Assembly: GCF_052857255.1 (NCBI RefSeq) | Contig: NC_135506.1 | Coordinates: forward strand, 76,465,056-76,529,055 | Direction: 5' to 3' | Source of the DNA: Amblyomma americanum | Lineage: Eukaryota > Arthropoda > Arachnida > Ixodida > Ixodidae | DNA length: 64,000 nucleotides | Shown: positions 46,560-54,212 of the stretch, piece after piece | How the letters are laid out: every line of letters begins with the position of its first letter | Numbering within the stretch: the first letter of the stretch is position 1 | Position numbers and translations under genes: made by a program | The notes under the pieces: model-generated | What the model was told of the DNA's origin: nothing | The model's database searches: none | Seen by the model: only the letters and a program-made list of their open reading frames with translations

Positions 46560-49500
46560 TGGGGAAAAAGAAATGACGCAGTATCTGCCTCAAATATCTC
46601 TGGATACGTGAGCCGCGTCGTAAGGGAAGGGATAAAGGAGGGAGTGAAAGAAGAAAGGAAGGAGGTGCCGTAGTAGAGGGACCCGGAATAATTTCGACCA
46701 CCTGGGGATCTTCAACGTGCACTGACATCGCACAGCACACTGGCGCCTTAGCGTTTTGCCTCCATTAAAACGCAGCCGCAGCGGTGGGGTTCGAACCTGG
46801 GGATTCCGGATCAGTAGCCGAGCCCCCTAACCACTGAGCAACCGCGGTGGGTGGCTATTCAAGCCCAGAGCACACGTGGCGGTCGCTGCACTTTTAGCTG
46901 GCACTAGCCAATAAATTAAGCTTCAGACGCAGCGTACCAACTCAGCAAGGTAAAACTCAGCTGCTCTGTATAGATTTCCATTCGCCCACCTGCGTGTCGC
47001 CGTACGTGTGGAGCTGGTAGTCGACGACGACCGGCTCGAGCTGCTCGAAGGAGTACGGCCGCCGGCTCACGTTCAGCGCCATCTTGAGGTCGGCTCCCGA
47101 TGGTCCGCGCGGTGCGTCGTGGCACGTGAACACGCGGCTCTTACCGAAGAAGGCGCGACCCTGAGATCACGACACAGCGTACGAAGTAGAGCACTGCACG
47201 GGTCGCATTCTGGGGCTCTACTACTCCTTAAGGGAAAATAGCGCGAAAGACGGGGACAAGTGAAGAAAACAACAGGACCAGCGCTAACTCACAACTGAAG
47301 GTTTATTCACAGGAAACCAGGAATATAAACAGCGCAATCAAATAAGATAACAAAGCAAACAAACGTGTAGCTAAGTGCATGAGATCGAGGAACCGAACTT
47401 CACTATCATGCAGGCAAACCGACGGGCTGCTAACGCACAATCTTGTTTTTTTCTTCACATTGAACGCCTCCATAATATCCCTAGTTAGTTAGCTGAGTTG
47501 GGTGATTGTACAAAACATCGCAGTGATGAAAAGAATATGTGAAGAAAAAAAACTAGATTGTGCGTTAGCAGCCCGTCGGTTTGCCTGCATGATATTGAAG
47601 TTCGGTTCCTCTATCCCACTTAGCTACACGTTTGTTTGCTTTGTTGTCTTGTTTGATTGCACTGTTTATATTCCTGGTTTCCTGTGTATAAACCTTCAGT
47701 TGTGAGTTAGCGCTGGTCCTGTTGTTTTCTTCACCTGTCCCCGTATTTTGCGCTGTTTTCCCTTAGGTATGTATCACCAACTCGCCCGTCTTGCCATTGT
47801 GTCAACTACTCCAACTGGAGCCCGAGACTGAAAGATCATCTCAGAACAACAAACAAACAAACAATTGTATCTGTCTGTCTGTTGCTGCAGGAAGAAAGAA
47901 AAGGAAAGTGCACAGGCCTGCTCACTGGCTCAAGACGAGCCACAATCGCTACCACGTGCAGACAGTAGGAGAGTTGAAAGATGGGATAGAAAGACAGGAT
48001 AGGAGAGACGCGCTAAAGACAAGGCCGATCCCGGAGGTAGTGCAATGCCGGGCCAACCGGTGGCGGGAGTGAAGCATCCTTCAAACTCTCCGCCACATTT
48101 ATAAAAATAAGTCCATTTGGACCCGTAACAGATACTCTACGGGTGCGGACAATTCTGCAGAAATACTTAAGACTACGTACGCATGGGAATGCGGAAGCTT
48201 TACTGTCCCCGGGAACATTGTTTGTGGGTTATGTTTGTAGTTGCATTAACGATCTTTCCTACGACTTTATATGTATGACGCCACCCGGAGCGCTGTACAA
48301 CGGACGGCTGCATCACAACTTTGATGCGAAAGTCTGAGAAGGCATAAAATTGAAGGCGCATATGTCGTCGGTTCGAATCCCTGTCGCAAGGCAGCCACTA
48401 AATTTGCTAGCACACGTAGGCTATATGCAATGAGGAATCGCATGACACCACCCGGAATGCTGTACAACAGACGGTTGCGTCACAATTTTGGTACGAATGC
48501 CACCACATAACTGGCGCCACGTGGATGCCAGCCAGCAAGGAGAATACATAGATGAACGACATGTATGGAATTGTCTCATGTAACGATGCTATGCTTTCTG
48601 TGTGCGGCATACGGCCGCTTGATGACGTCGCCCTATGTATATATGTATATATGTATATATATATGTATGTATATATGTATGTATGTATATATGTATGTAT
48701 ATATGTATATATGTATGTATGTATGTTTTTGCCGTCACTGGGATTTTCTGGTAAACGACGCCAGAATACTCCGCGAAGCGCTGCTCAGGGCACTTAAGAC
48801 ATGTATGGAGCACTGTAGAGGTGTGCACGAATGTAAACGGGGTGCGTTATTCTGTCGTAAGTTCAGTCACGCTGGTCTGGGTAGAAATCTGGCCACATTG
48901 CGCGCCTTTGTGCGATAGCACCAAATGTCATCGGCGTCCTGCACGTGTCCTGCACCTCCCAATTTATATTGGGCAACTTCTAACCAATGTTACTAATTCA
49001 TACCGCACTAAATTTACTGTCTGCAGCTATACCTCTCCGCTAACGCTGTCTATTGTCAGATTTCAAGGAAACTTTTTGCCAGGGCATCTAAAGTAACTTG
49101 TGGAACCTGTACCTGCGGACACGAGCACGGTGTGCAGGGCCGTCCCTGCACCTCGTGGCAGGACTTTGCGCCGGCGGGTGGGCAGCTGTCGTGCGCCCTC
49201 ACGCGCACCCTCCAGCCGACAGCGCGAGACGCGTTCCCGCAGCGCGCACGGCACAGGTAGCGGCCGGCGTTCTCCACCGACGCGTTGCGCACCAGCAGCA
49301 GCCGGCGGGCCCTGCGCAGCGAGGAGTCCACGGGCAGGCAACTGATCAACGCGTTGAGCTAGCGGGCGCATTGACCCAATAAGAGCAACCATGTATAGGT
49401 GGCACTGTGCGAACGACGATTCTATAGGGTGCTTCGATGCAGCTTAGCTGCAACGATGCATCCTGTCACGATTCTTGATGCTACCAGCGCTTGCCGGCAG

Positions 49501-50461
49501 TACTGACAGCCGGGAGGCAGGAAACGAGAGAATATATCTGCCTAAGTAGTGTGGCTTACAGGTCAACCACCTCGAAGCGTTCGTTTGGATGACTGACTTG
49601 TTCATTGTTCGTTGTACGTTTTAGCGCCACAGCGTTAAGTGCCCCGTGACGCAGGAAAACAGCTGTCGTAATCGGTGTCGGTCTCATTGGACGTGAAAGA
49701 ACAATCCACGAAAAATCCCCAGAGGAGCAACCTGTGTGGTCAGGTGGGCTACCTAAGTCACGTGATCTTGTGGCGTCTTCACAACCTGCCCATCAAATTT
49801 TTAGTAAACTGTCCACCGTGGCAAGCGGCAGTTAGAGTAATGATTGGTCGCGAGAGGTTGCTCGGGAGGAGGAACATGGATCTGAAAAGCCCGACCGATG
49901 GCTGCGGTTGAAAAAGGCACCCTCCGGGAGTGCGTCACTTGATCGCTGCACCACTGCGCCAGGAGTGGGATGAGGGCTCCCAGCGGTCTATGAATGTAAA
50001 GTAACGAATGACGAAGTCCGCATAAATGGGCAGTAACCCAACAATGCTATCGCGTCGTACCCTGAAGAACTGAAGTGCTCCCTCCAGTGTTTTTTTTTTG
50101 TTAATAGATGGACCTACTGATTACTTGGTGCACAGACTATGATTTTTTATTTATTTATTTATTTATTTATTCATTTACTGATTGAGACACGCAAGCGACC
50201 TCACCTGACAGTGATGGAGTGCGTGGGCACCGAGAACAGGTAGGCGCTGACCAGGCGGCTGTCGCGGGTGCAGGTAACGTGCGTGTCGGCTCGCGTCTCC
50301 AGCACGTATGAGAGTCGGACGGTGTCGCCCAGCGACCAGTCCCGAGCCCCGGGGTTCTCGGCCACCAGCGTCAGCCACGAGGCCTGGGACAGGGCACCAC
50401 GCACGGACTCTGCGGACTGAAGCCGGGGCAGCAACAGCGACAGGGCGAAAAGGACAGCCAT
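35893..50461 (-). CDS. Gene B: type I membrane protein with Ig-like/beta region and EB/EGF-like cysteine repeats (8 exons, spliced span)
   Basis: I do not recognise a named family. Coding exons on the minus strand: 50461-50205, 49341-49113, 47160-46990, 44526-44331, 42650-42462, 41840-41674, 39648-39370 and 36372-35893. They total 1968 nt, 655 residues plus stop, with all junctions in phase. Domains: signal peptide (MAVLFALSLLLPRLQSA, about 1-17); a beta-rich N-terminal region to about residue 255, with an Ig-like signature in exon 2 (SC...VENAGRYLCRA); about six cysteine repeats of EB/EGF type (about 256-490), each ending C-x-C-x2-G-like then C; one transmembrane helix (about 512-534, LVTYCLGLVAGVVAFAAISV); and a tail of about 121 residues, S/T/E/D-rich with RNRRRLSLE. 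Inferred role: cell-surface receptor or adhesion protein. The ectodomain cysteine pattern resembles nematode/arthropod EB modules and EGF-like scavenger-type proteins. Confidence 0.85.
36373..37019. other. Intron 7 of gene B, proximal part
   Basis: Acceptor of exon 8 at its start. No other feature recognised. Confidence 0.4.
37020..37690. repeat. Interspersed repeat with three diverged GTGACGTCA/GTCACGTGAC subunits
   Basis: The section 37025-37180 ('cactgcgccaggagtggtgtgagga', 'ctatgaatg', 'ctatcgcgccatac') matches 49925-50070. The section 37455-37680 has three diverged subunits of 70-80 bp, each with 'gcaggttg.gatgacgtca' and a GTCACGTGAC-like palindrome followed by a CCAATCAGGG-like end. 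Probably a non-autonomous element with a tandem interior. Confidence 0.55.
37928..38075 (+). repeat. Degenerate tRNA-SINE fragment (type II)
   Basis: Traces: 'gacggaggcgaaatta', 'gtggtataaattattctgaagccctccactacg' and 'ggcgcgttaaacttgacc'. Confidence 0.65.
38274..38752. repeat. Candidate non-autonomous DNA element
   Basis: Left end 'ttaaggcgaaagccttcaatgg' and right end 'ggccaaaggctttcgccctg' are partial inverted repeats. The left end also matches the inverted end at 23050-23085. The interior holds TGTGACGTCACACCC and a GC-rich block open on both strands. Borders are approximate. Confidence 0.5.
38822..39235 (+). mobile_element. LINE 3' fragment (RT C-terminal zinc knuckle and 3' UTR)
   Basis: Plus-strand translation: LTRSQSVTLRLLQTNSYPNP, then HVCEQCSERVNLNHMLCGCA (C-x2-C-x8-H-x3-C type knuckle of I/Jockey-like reverse transcriptases), then EKVLKSASLHDQLRAVQEAR and the stop at 39172-39174, followed by a short 3' UTR. 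Antisense to gene B, in its intron 7. Confidence 0.8.
39370..39648 (-). CDS. Gene B coding exon 7, EB/EGF-like repeats
   Basis: Acceptor CACCTTGTGCAG|GTGGGC, donor GCGCAG|GTGAGG, 93 codons in phase 0. Two repeats: ECNLDVPCSHNHSTCVHEEG followed by ECVCSPGY, and SCSMDVDCEAAASVAHC followed by VRGLCVCADDG. It ends the ectodomain array. Confidence 0.9.
39649..41086. other. Intron 6 of gene B, proximal part
   Basis: No gene or repeat recognised. A minus ORF at 40804-41070 has no motif. Confidence 0.4.
41101..41545. repeat. Four tandem copies of a 111-bp unit
   Basis: Units begin at 41102, 41213, 41324 and 41435 with GGTCTTGGCGTCACAAGATT (GATC in copy 2) and end 'cagccaaaaatatacatt'. Copies differ at only a few positions. 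Because 111 is divisible by 3 and the unit lacks stops, a 154-codon plus-strand ORF of 37-residue repeats results. I regard that ORF as a by-product. Each unit contains GGCTATAAATGC, a TATA-like word. Intron 6 of gene B. Confidence 0.95.
41674..41840 (-). CDS. Gene B coding exon 6, EB/EGF-like repeat
   Basis: Two in-frame acceptors exist 21 nt apart: CACCGCGCAG|GCCATTG (exon from 41840) and GTGCCTGGCAG|GTCACG (from 41819). I prefer the upstream one because it adds HCWCLAG, restoring the C-x-C-x2-G of the interrupted repeat; the downstream one has the better pyrimidine tract. It then reads NGTCEPVDCLDDSECSDENT, CVGRRCRCASDFDL and ENKC. The donor AAGCAAG|GTGCCT is weak but keeps phase 0. Confidence 0.8.
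41841..42461. other. Intron 5 of gene B
   Basis: No repeat or coding feature recognised. Confidence 0.5.
42462..42650 (-). CDS. Gene B coding exon 5, EB/EGF-like repeats
   Basis: Acceptor CATCTTCCGTGCAG|GCGTATG, donor CACGAAG|GTAAGG, phase 1 to phase 1. It encodes a complete repeat (HCHTNADCGQLGKSSVC, KDHECECGRGHE) and the start of the next (ECVNHKMCTDAHGAASSC). The second repeat is completed only by the first seven codons of exon 6. Confidence 0.88.
42850..43075 (+). mobile_element. LINE 3' end (CR1/Jockey-like tail)
   Basis: Plus-strand translation STSFFPLAPLVWNDLTHSV then ITCPSSFNANIE is the typical C-terminal end (FFP..W N.LP....) of CR1/Jockey-type reverse transcriptases, followed by a short 3' UTR ending in (AAATG)n-like repeats near 43055. 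Confidence 0.65.
43108..43338. mobile_element. Non-autonomous DNA transposon with about 20-bp terminal inverted repeats
   Basis: CAGCGATAGCTGTTAAGCGCC at the left and GCCTAAACAGCTATCGCTG at the right are inverted with one or two mismatches. The 231-bp interior has no ORF; it includes 'gtgcatcacgtgacccctacgccagtgcgcca', the motif shared with the third-family repeats. Confidence 0.7.
43700..44258 (+). mobile_element. RTE-like LINE 3' fragment
   Basis: Plus-strand frames contain YGAETWR-like and RTTQRAMERKML words, then KLAWAGHVLRR, SRGRQRVRWADEMKFA and WWPQLTKDRRRES, the C-terminal motifs of endonuclease/reverse transcriptase LINEs. The 3' end 'gaggcctttgccctgcagtgggcgtaatcgggctgatgatgatgg' is characteristic. 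Frameshifted and stop-broken, hence dead. It ends about 70 bp from the exon 4 donor of gene B. Confidence 0.85.
44331..44526 (-). CDS. Gene B coding exon 4, start of cysteine repeats
   Basis: Acceptor CCACGACGCAG|GTGGAC, donor AGCAGAG|GTGAGC, phase 0 to phase 1. The first half is beta-rich (VDRRVELTVEAQLRHTD). The second half opens the Cys-rich array: CKEQNCSSINAHCAASGRC then ECADGW, a C-x-C-x2-G EGF/EB signature. Confidence 0.85.
44527..45042. other. Intron 3 of gene B, part
   Basis: AT-rich with no recognisable feature. Confidence 0.4.
45043..45336 (-). other. Candidate exon, possible alternative terminal exon of gene B
   Basis: Minus-strand open frame of 97 residues plus stop, preceded by a strong acceptor (TTTCTGCTCCGTTTGCAG|ATTAC). 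It reads ITWLVDNVLYHTHTALVP, then GLVAFHKRFFLDPPPKVLYS, and ends DPSDLKV. The acceptor is phase 0, compatible with the phase 0 end of exon 3, which would give a truncated form without the cysteine repeats and membrane helix. No domain recognised. It might instead be a fragment of an unrelated gene or element, or chance. Confidence 0.3.
45337..46465. other. Intron 3 of gene B, AT-rich part
   Basis: No recognisable feature. Confidence 0.4.
46467..46560. repeat. (AAT)31 microsatellite
   Basis: About 93 bp of uninterrupted AAT, lying exactly at the 3' tail of the adjoining minus-strand SINE; an expanded SINE tail. Confidence 0.97.
46561..46852 (-). repeat. tRNA-derived SINE, type I, full length
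   Basis: Minus-strand copy from 'ttggggaaaaagaaatgacgcagtatctg' to the tRNA-like head ('gggttcgaacctggggattccgg', 'taaccactgagcaaccgcggtggg'). Intron 3 of gene B, in the same orientation as the gene. Confidence 0.93.
46990..47160 (-). CDS. Gene B coding exon 3
   Basis: 57 codons, phase 0 to phase 0, acceptor TGATCTCAG|GGTCGC and donor GACACGCAG|GTGGGC. Residues include GRAFFGKSRVFTCHDAP and the beta-strand-like PYSFEQLEPVVVDYQLHTYG. No known motif; the frame is fixed by its neighbours and it is GC-rich. Confidence 0.8.
47229..47765. mobile_element. 537-bp foldback element (long inverted repeat MITE)
   Basis: Arms of more than 200 bp are inverted: TAAGGGAAAATAGCGCGAAA at the left against the complement of TTTGCGCTGTTTTCCCTTA at the right, continuing through 'cagcgctaactcacaactgaaggttta', 'ggaaaccaggaatataaacag' and 'ccgacgggctgctaacgcacaatc'. 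The short centre near 47490 has 'tagttagttagctgagttggg'. Intron 2 of gene B. A full cruciform or RNA hairpin is possible. Confidence 0.9.
47766..48269. other. Intron 2 of gene B, no feature seen
   Basis: No recognised feature. Confidence 0.4.
48270..48505. repeat. Direct repeat pair with box B-like site
   Basis: 'atgacgccacccggagcgctgtacaacggacggctgcatcacaactttg' (about 48274) is repeated, diverged, at about 48441 ('atgacaccacccggaatgctgtacaacagacggttgcgtcac'). Between them lies GGTTCGAATCCC, a tRNA box B consensus, at about 48370. Possibly part of a tRNA-derived SINE. Confidence 0.6.
48634..48726. repeat. (TATG/ATGT)n microsatellite
   Basis: Alternating TATATG and TATG units; it produces spurious ORFs rich in Y/M/V/C/I on both strands. 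Confidence 0.95.
49113..49341 (-). CDS. Gene B coding exon 2, Ig-like segment
   Basis: Acceptor TTGATCAG|TTGCC (weak pyrimidine tract) and donor CCGCAG|GTACAG. Phase 2 in, phase 0 out. It contains ...SCLPVDSS, LLLVRNASVENAGRYLCRA (the D/N-x-G-x-Y-x-C type F-strand of Ig folds) and HDSCPPAGAKSCHE. GC-rich, unlike the intron flanks. The Ig assignment is tentative because the spacing between the paired cysteines is short. Confidence 0.8.
49342..49619. other. Intron 1 of gene B, proximal part
   Basis: No recognisable feature. Confidence 0.4.
49620..50090. repeat. Interspersed repeat related to 31.27 kb and 37.0 kb copies
   Basis: Starts 'ttttagcgccacagcgttaagtgccccgtg' (compare 31274). The middle has 'aagtcacgtgatcttgtgg' and 'caacctgcccatca'; the end section 'gcgtcacttgatcgctgcaccactgcgccaggagtggg' and 'ctatgaatg' matches 37025-37180. 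No coding potential. Confidence 0.55.
50143..50178. repeat. (TTTA)n microsatellite
   Basis: About eight TTTA units, close to the donor of gene B exon 1. Confidence 0.9.
50205..50461 (-). CDS. Gene B coding exon 1, signal peptide
   Basis: Starts at ATG 50461-50459 in a good Kozak context (GAG ATG G). The N-terminus has a hydrophobic core (VLFALSLLL) followed by a plausible cleavage site after QSA. It encodes 85 residues and ends in phase 2 at CTGTCAG|GTGAGG. The frame is open further upstream, but those residues are LINE-derived, so the signal-peptide Met is preferred. CTGTTCCGCCTAG just before the ATG could be a splice acceptor for an upstream 5' UTR exon. Confidence 0.82.
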
Positions 50462-50486
50462 CTCTCCTAGGCGGAACAGACAACCT

Positions 50487-51010
50487 TCTTCTTCTTCACC
50501 CCAGGTATATGGCACATACCCACGCGGGGGGATTGGCCAAGGTGTAGTTGAATAAACAAAGTTTACGTGGAAGATGATGACAAAAATGTAGCACCAATCG
50601 TGAATATTGACAGTTAAATAACAGACAGCATTTTGGTGAAAAAAGAAGAGCTCGTAGAACTTTAAAAGAATTAGCACATCAACCTACCAGTTGCAGTTAT
50701 GTAATCATGGAGAAACCCCCAAATAGAACCCAATGCAAATCCCTTGGCGTTCGCACCAAACGATAATAATACTGGCAAAGATAAAGGGAGCCCTAACCTG
50801 GAGAGAGGGACCTCCAGGTAAATCTTTCTCTGAAGTGCGAACTTTGGGCAGTAGAGGAGAAAATGGTCTAAAGATTCAACTTTCCCACATGCGTCACATA
50901 GGTTCGTTGGTGTCAACCAACACCTGCATAGATATAAATTCAAACTTATAATCCTGCACAGCAACCGCGTCAATGTTACCTCACACAGACAACCAGCACG
51001 TTTTGCTTCG
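50487..51010 (-). mobile_element. LINE 3' end abutting gene B start
   Basis: Minus-strand translation ends in the LINE C-terminal knuckle: RCWLTPTNLCDACGKVESLD, then HFLLYCPKFALQRKIYLEV and TGRLMC before a stop at 50673-50671. The 3' UTR follows ('atatggcacatacccacgcggggggattggccaaggtgt' on plus) and ends in a (GAA)n tail (cttcttcttc on plus) at about 50487. The tail is about 25 bp from the gene B start codon, in the same orientation. A related 3' end lies at 33250. Confidence 0.78.
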
Positions 51011-51086
51011 CCGTCGTCGCTTTCGAAAGCAGCGCGTGCTTTTTCCTTCGGTTTCCGTTTGCACGGGATCGCAGCGACCGAGCTTG

Positions 51087-51290
51087 AATGAAGGCGAAAC
51101 GCAAAGGACGCCAGTGTGCCGTGCAAAACGCAAGCGCACGCTTTAGATATGAACCGCAGGTAGAAGGAATTAATCCGGAGTGCTCCGCTACGGTGCCCCT
51201 TTTTCTTGTCCTTCTTTCACTCCCTCCTCCTTCATGACTTCCGTCACGGCGCGGCTCGGGTTATTGCGTCTTCCCTTTCCTCTTACCCAA
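51087..51290 (+). repeat. Degenerate tRNA-SINE fragment (type I)
   Basis: Traces: 'gaaggcgaaacgcaaaggacgccagtgtgccgtgc', 'taatccggagtgctccgctacggtgcccc', 'tcactccctcc' and 'cacggcgcggctcgg'. Confidence 0.75.
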
Positions 51291-51789
51291 GATTTCACCA
51301 TCCAAGACGATGCGCACCTATTGTCAGAGCCTAACGGGTTTCACTCCAGCCCGTGTTGTGTGGCTCCTTGCGCATCTTCAGCGTTGCGACCTCCGGGAGG
51401 AGAGAGGGCTCCCGTCTTCAATCCGATATTTCCACAGAGGCTGAAATAGTCTCACTGCACGGCTTGGAAGCGAACCCCATGACATCTGAAGTTTTGTAAA
51501 AAACTGCACACGTGCATGAACACACAGCCTAAAGCATGCATATCTCTTCCTTTGTTCATAGCGTAGTACTCGCGTGCCAGCGCACATCACTCCGACCGTC
51601 GTGGGGTAAGGTATGAGGGTGCACAATGGGCCGGGGGAAAAAAGGAACAGAATCTCAAAGAAAGATTACCATGCACCTTTCGGACTCGCATTTGAATGGC
51701 ACTGAGTTACAACCTGAGATACATTTAGGTACGCCAGCTTAAGTGTCCAGAGTGTTCTCTCTCATGAATTTCCTTTGCCTCGCGATTGG

Positions 51790-52020
51790 CCTCATGATGA
51801 TGGATTTTTATGGCGCAAGGGCATCGGTGGCCAAAGAACGGCATGACACAACGGGTTTTTCTCCTACTCAAAGTGGGGTCAAAGGCCAATTTCCCAAGCA
51901 TTTCACCCTGAAGAAGCCGAGCACCAGGCAGTGGAAAACTTGTACCCATTGTATCACCAGTGGGTACCCGGTGGCACTAGGGATCGAACCCTGTACCTCC
52001 CGCAACTATTGGCTTCATGC
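51790..52020 (-). repeat. Second-family tRNA-SINE, minus
   Basis: Reverse-complement match to 5420-5716: 'atgatgatggatttttatggcgcaagggcatcggtggcc', 'aaagtggggtcaaaggcc', 'ttgtacccattgtatcaccagtgggtacccgg' and 'gggatcgaaccctg'. The (ATG)n end is short here. Confidence 0.8.
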
Positions 52021-52600
52021 ATATCACTTAATTCGCTGCAGCGCATCGCAAGCTTTCCAATGGATGACGTAAAATATCAGGTTCGTTTAGAGACACTGTA
52101 AGTGTGCCGTAGTTGCATGTAGTAGTGCTGCCACACTTTTTTGCAACTCTACTCGATTATCGGACCTGCTCCCCAAGCGACTCGCTTGAGCACGGCTGGC
52201 AGCTGGCACGCATCGATTGCAGGATTTTTTTTTCATGCAGGTTCAAGTGTTATGACCACATTCTCATTCCAATATCTCTTGGCCGTCGTCCAAGAAAATG
52301 ACGTCATCACATAGCAAGGTCACAGGATCCGCGGTCATCGGTCACATGAGCCATGGACCACTTTAGCTATTAAACTATTATGATTATGACACCCGTTGTT
52401 TTGCAGTCGGCCATATTACCCATCGATCATTGAGTTACACTGCAAACTGAAATGCCGACCTTATTCTTTCAGTACATTCCTGCTTCGTCATCATCCTTTA
52501 AAATACAACAGACGTTGAAGCTCGTTTCACATGACGTGAACGCTTCCTGCGACTTTTTTTTTCCTCTAAGTTAAGAAAAACACAATTGAAAGGCAGACTG
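52021..52600. other. Intergenic, no gene seen
   Basis: No recognisable feature. Confidence 0.4.
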
Positions 52601-52840
52601 CTACCATGATGTCAAAGTGCTCTCCCTTCCAAAGTCAGACAGCGGGAAGTGAGTCTTGGCTTTCCCAATTCCGCAGTGACGTTCTGAAGAGAACTTATTT
52701 TCAAAGGCTAGTTTGCAGTGACAGCTAAAACGTGTACCTGCAGAAACGCACTGCTTAGTGCGTAGGAACTTGAACTCGCAGTTAGAACAACCACCGTTTG
52801 AGCACGGTATCACGGACCACCTTTGGAGGCTGAGGTGTTC
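52601..52840 (-). other. Possible EGF-like exon
   Basis: Minus-strand frame reads IPCSNGGCSNCEFKFLRTKQ, then CVSAGTRFSCHCKLAFENKF and SSERHC, matching the cysteine spacing of an EGF-like domain (C-x4-C-x2-C ... C-x-C-x(n)-C). TCTGCAG|GTACACG inside could be a donor, and AACACCTCAG upstream a weak acceptor. It lies about 2.1 kb upstream of the gene B start, on the same strand. It may be an exon of another gene, a pseudo-exon, or chance. Confidence 0.3.
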
Positions 52841-52869
52841 GAAATTCGGTTTGCTATCGAAAGGCTTCA

Positions 52870-53045
52870 GCGGGACTTGCAGAGCCTCTTCCTAGCGCAC
52901 ACCCCTGCAGAAGCCGGGAACCGAGCCGGGGGACACTTGTACCCATTTTTACCGGCGACCATACAGAGGTGGGTTTCGAACCAGCCACCTCCCACAACCG
53001 AAGCGGACTCCCAAGCGACAAGGCCACGACTGTGGGGGCCATGCT
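52870..53045 (-). repeat. Second-family tRNA-SINE, minus, diverged
   Basis: 'cttgtacccatttttaccggcgaccatac' and 'tgggtttcgaaccagccacctccc' are reverse-oriented equivalents of the 5420 copy; the tRNA-like head is at the right. Confidence 0.6.
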
Positions 53046-53973
53046 CATGCGCGTGAGCAAACATGCGTGTGCTTATTAGCGTTTATGTGTTCCTTTATGT
53101 GCCTTTATGTGTGCGTAACGTAATGGCTTCTGCAAACGCATCTCAACAATAGGCGGCAGCCAGTCCCTATAGCGTTGGTCTTTCCTCTTTTGGGCCGGCT
53201 CACACGTCCATTAGGCAAATGGAGCGCGCGGAGGTTAGGCCCGTGTTAACGCCACGTATGAGAACTGTTTGCTCAACGGGCTTTTTAATGCGTGGGTCGT
53301 GAATGCGATTAGTGAAATGCGCTGTGAATGTCACGCGACATTATGCTGAACGGGCGCGGCGAGTACGGTCGTAAAGCCAGGCACGAAACGTAACTCGGGA
53401 TAAAGTATATCGGAAACGAAAAAAAAACGGGGGCTCAATTCGACGAGCAGCTGTGCACATATGGAAGAGGCGCTGTATGCTGTTTGTTAAAGAACAAATT
53501 AAAATGTCGAGTTAGCGAGCGTGCCTTCGTTACTATTTGTTGCGCCCAATAAATTTCAATGCCATTTTACTTAATTTTTTAGTTGCGCTGCATCGCTTAT
53601 TTCTCGTCCCTATAGTTATCTCAGCCACTGTTCTGGACCAAGTGTTTCTATATTCGGATAACGGTCAAGAACGAAGAGGCAGACACCGCTCAAAGAACGC
53701 CCTCCCGCAATAACCTTGACCTATTCTCATAACGTCGCGGTTAATCCTCTTGGACTTGAAATCTCAGGGGAGTGGTGGATGAAAACCCCTTAACCAGATC
53801 TGAATAAATTAACCCTTACGTCATGAAAATTGGTCCACGCCGCTATCTGGAGGACCTGCTACGCCACTTTGTTCATAACTATAGATTGCGAGAAGGCGTG
53901 ACTTTTGTGGTCGAGAAGAGCACATAAGGCCTCGCTTAAATCTACGAGTTCCCCCGGAGATGATATTCGAAAT
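53046..53973. other. Intergenic, no gene seen
   Basis: No recognisable feature. Confidence 0.4.
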
Positions 53974-54212
53974 TAGCCGCCATGGTGGCTGAGTGGTTAT
54001 GGCGCTCGGCTGCTGACCCGAATGACGCGGGTTTGATCCCAGCCGCGGTGGTCGAATTTCGACGGAGGCGAAACCCTAGAGGCCCGTGTACTGTGCTATG
54101 GCAGGGCACGTTAAAGAACCCCAAAAGGTCGAAATTTCCGGAGCCCGCAACTAAGGTGTCTCTCATAGCCTTAGTCGCTTTGAGACGTTGAACCCTATTA
54201 ATCAAACCAAAT
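53974..54212 (+). repeat. tRNA-derived SINE, type II, full length
   Basis: AGCCGCCATGGTGGCTGAGT then GGTTATGGCGCTCGGCTGCTG (box A region), GGGTTTGATCCC (box B), the core, and the type II end CTCATAGCCTTAGTCGCTTT then 'gagacgttgaacccta'. Confidence 0.92.

Noticed and set aside
46324..46740. ORFs with poly-Ile, poly-Asn or poly-Tyr
   Set aside because: All are translations of the (AAT)31 microsatellite and adjoining SINE.
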